A stretch of 7,384 bases of DNA. It comes from Savagea sp. GTDB taxonomy: Bacteria; Bacillota; Bacilli; Bacillales_A; Planococcaceae. The position numbers were made by a program, and so were the translations under genes. A model generated the notes under the pieces. The model was not told the origin of the DNA. It did no database searches and saw only the letters and a list, made by a program, of their open reading frames with translations. The stretch covers positions 1 to 7,384 of the forward strand of contig JASKZX010000099.1 of NCBI GenBank assembly GCA_030147435.1, given 5' to 3'. Positions 6,051-7,384 of this stretch are shown piece by piece. The stretch's first letter is position 1, and each line of letters opens with the position of its first letter.

Positions 6051-6633
6051 ATTGTTGTGGAATGCGTTCGAAAATTTGAAGCATCGCATCATATGTGAGT
6101 GGACCTTCTACAATTTCATGAATTTCACGTTTCCCATCGAGAAAATACGTCGTTGGAAGTGAAAATGCACTATACATCGTAGCAACTGCTGACATTTCAT
6201 CTAATGCTGTTTCAAATGTTAATTCATATTCTTTCATAAACTCTCGAACATCTTTTTCACTCGCTTCTGAACCCGTTACGTTAATCGATAAAATGGCATA
6301 ATCTGTTTCTTCATGTAAACGTTGAATATCAGGCATTTCTGCTCGACATGGTGGGCACCATGAAGCCCAAAAGTTTACCATTACTGGTTGTCCCTCATAG
6401 TCTGATAAACGTACCTTTTCTCCATCAAGTGTCTTCAACTCAAAGTCTGGTGCTGTATCACCTTTTACAAACTGCAAATTCATTGCCGATTCTTCCGTTG
6501 TCGTCTCATCTAATGATTGGAAGTTATCTACTTGTTCTTTTTGCGCTTTCATATTCATAATAAATGAATACGTCGCCCAACCGATCAAGCCGACAACGAC
6601 GATAGCAATAATCCAATTCGATATTTTCTTCAT
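6049..6633 (-). CDS. Membrane-anchored thiol-disulfide oxidoreductase (ResA/StoA/TlpA family)
   Basis: From the ATG at 6633 the protein has 194 residues: an N-terminal anchor (KKISNWIIAIVVVGLIGW), a linker rich in Glu and Thr, then a thioredoxin-fold AhpC/TlpA-like domain (DTAPDFELKTLDGEKVRLSDY). The active site is WCPPC (Cys93 and Cys96), and the cis-proline is in SLPTTYF (Pro160). It should act outside the membrane as a reductant, receiving electrons from CcdA, whose gene lies just upstream; ResA reduces apocytochrome c and StoA acts in spore cortex formation. CPPC resembles StoA or general TlpA proteins more than the CEPC of ResA, so the target is uncertain. A GTG at 6666 opens the frame 11 residues earlier inside ccdA, but AGGGG 8 nt before the ATG and the normal lipid-facing start favour 6633. 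The gap to ccdA is 11 bp. Confidence 0.85.
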   Translation of the reverse strand: MKKISNWIIAIVVVGLIGWATYSFIMNMKAQKEQVDNFQSLDETTTEESAMNLQFVKGDTAPDFELKTLDGEKVRLSDYEGQPVMVNFWASWCPPCRAEMPDIQRLHEETDYAILSINVTGSEASEKDVREFMKEYELTFETALDEMSAVATMYSAFSLPTTYFLDGKREIHEIVEGPLTYDAMLQIFERIPQQ

Positions 6634-6641
6634 TCTTTTAA

Positions 6642-6646
6642 CCCCT
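6642..6646 (-). promoter_or_regulatory. Ribosome binding site of the thioredoxin-like gene
   Basis: AGGGG lies 8 nt before the ATG at 6633. It is weak, but better placed than the AAGGA only 3 nt from the alternative GTG at 6666, and it overlaps the ccdA stop (6645-6647), suggesting coupled translation. Confidence 0.45.
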
Positions 6647-7373
6647 ATCCTAAGTTTTGTAGCCACGTTCCTTCAACAAGATCAAGTAACCATGATGTTA
6701 ATGTCGTTAATTGACCAGTAAAGAGTAACAATCCCATTAAAATAATGATGACCCCACCGACTTTCATAATCTTTTCACTATGTTTCGTAATCGATGAGAT
6801 TGAACCGATAAAGAATGTAAACGCTAGAAACGGAAGTGCGAACCCGAGAACGTAAGCGATCGTATAAAAGATCCCCATCGTCGGTTGCGCACTCGCCATT
6901 ACTAAAATCGCGGCAAAAATGGGACCGATACAAGGCGTCCAGCCTGCTGCAAATCCGAGACCGACGAAAAATGTACCAACATATCCGAGAGGTTTTTTCT
7001 TTGCTTGTTTACGCGTATCTTTCATTAATGCAGGGATTTTTAGCCATCCTGCAATGACAAGTCCCATTAAAATGATAAAGATTCCCGCTATTTGTTGAAT
7101 AAAAATTCCTGTCGGTCCATTTAATAATTGTTGTAACCATTTTCCTAAAAAGGTCGCCCCTACGCCTAAACTAACAAAGACGAGAGAGACACCGAGTAAA
7201 AAGAAAACAGAATGCGTCAATAACTTTTTACGTAATGATGCACTTTTTTCTCCTTGTAATTCTTTCACACTTACACCTGTAATATATGATAAGTAAGCAG
7301 GAAAAATCGGCAACACACAAGGAGATAAAAATGAAAGAGCACCTGCTCCTAATGCGACAAACAGTCCTGCCAT
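6645..7373 (-). CDS. ccdA: Cytochrome c biogenesis protein CcdA (thiol-disulfide transmembrane transporter)
   Basis: The protein is about 242 residues with six TM helices and belongs to the CcdA/DsbD family. The two membrane cysteines that carry reducing equivalents are Cys19 in LSFLSPCVLP and Cys148 in AAGWTPCIGP, each next to prolines as usual. It takes electrons from cytoplasmic thioredoxin and passes them to extracytoplasmic thioredoxin-like proteins; the next gene encodes such a partner. The ATG at 7373 lies 11 nt from the window edge, has no clear Shine-Dalgarno, and the frame stays open to the edge. CcdA proteins often have a few more residues before ALGAG, so the true start may lie beyond the window. 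Length is otherwise normal for the family. Confidence 0.9.
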   Translation of the reverse strand: MAGLFVALGAGALSFLSPCVLPIFPAYLSYITGVSVKELQGEKSASLRKKLLTHSVFFLLGVSLVFVSLGVGATFLGKWLQQLLNGPTGIFIQQIAGIFIILMGLVIAGWLKIPALMKDTRKQAKKKPLGYVGTFFVGLGFAAGWTPCIGPIFAAILVMASAQPTMGIFYTIAYVLGFALPFLAFTFFIGSISSITKHSEKIMKVGGVIIILMGLLLFTGQLTTLTSWLLDLVEGTWLQNLG

Positions 7374-7384
7374 CGTTCCAAATT

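Noticed and set aside
6634..6666. GTG start adding 11 residues to the thioredoxin-like protein
   Set aside because: It lies within ccdA, its AAGGA is only 3 nt away, and the later ATG has better spacing and a normal membrane-anchor N-terminus.

Overview
The window looks like chromosomal DNA from a low-GC Gram-positive bacterium of the Bacillales, most likely Bacillaceae. The reasons are AT-rich coding sequence, strong AAGGAGG-type ribosome binding sites, U-tailed hairpin terminators, and proteins that closely resemble Bacillus CcpC, DarB/YkuL and CcdA. There is no sign of mobile DNA, CRISPR, tRNA or rRNA. The genus cannot be fixed from the sequence alone.

Layout. Positions 1-2768 (minus strand) hold a tightly packed operon. 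Its order in the direction of transcription is darB (a stand-alone CBS-domain cyclic-di-AMP receptor), a 14-helix DHA2-type MFS exporter, and ccpC (a LysR-type repressor of citrate-cycle genes, cut at its 3' end by the window edge). The darB-ccpC neighbourhood is the same as ykuL-ccpC in Bacillus subtilis, but here a drug-exporter-type gene sits between the two, coupled to both by an 11-bp gap and a 20-bp overlap. A cre-like CcpA operator lies over the probable operon promoter. Positions 2769-3004 are a divergent intergenic region with promoter-like and inverted-repeat signals for both directions.

Positions 3005-6000 (plus strand) encode a complete ABC importer of the glycine-betaine/quaternary-amine (OpuA/ProU) type, in the order lipoprotein, permease, ATPase. 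A strong intrinsic terminator and two further hairpins lie between the lipoprotein and permease genes, which probably gives excess binding protein over membrane complex. One of these hairpins lies between the permease Shine-Dalgarno sequence and the preferred ATG. The ATPase carries only a single reduced CBS-like tail, not the tandem CBS pair of OpuAA. A bidirectional terminator at 6005-6050 separates it from the convergent minus-strand pair ccdA then a ResA/StoA-like membrane thioredoxin (6049-7384). That pair moves reducing equivalents across the membrane for extracytoplasmic thiol chemistry such as cytochrome c maturation.

Themes. The window joins c-di-AMP sensing (DarB), compatible-solute uptake, carbon catabolite control (CcpC, cre) and membrane redox. 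The most notable points are the exporter embedded between darB and ccpC, the layered RNA structure between lipoprotein and permease, and the reduced CBS tail of an importer that lies beside a free CBS c-di-AMP receptor. No clearly unknown system is visible; most genes belong to well-known families.
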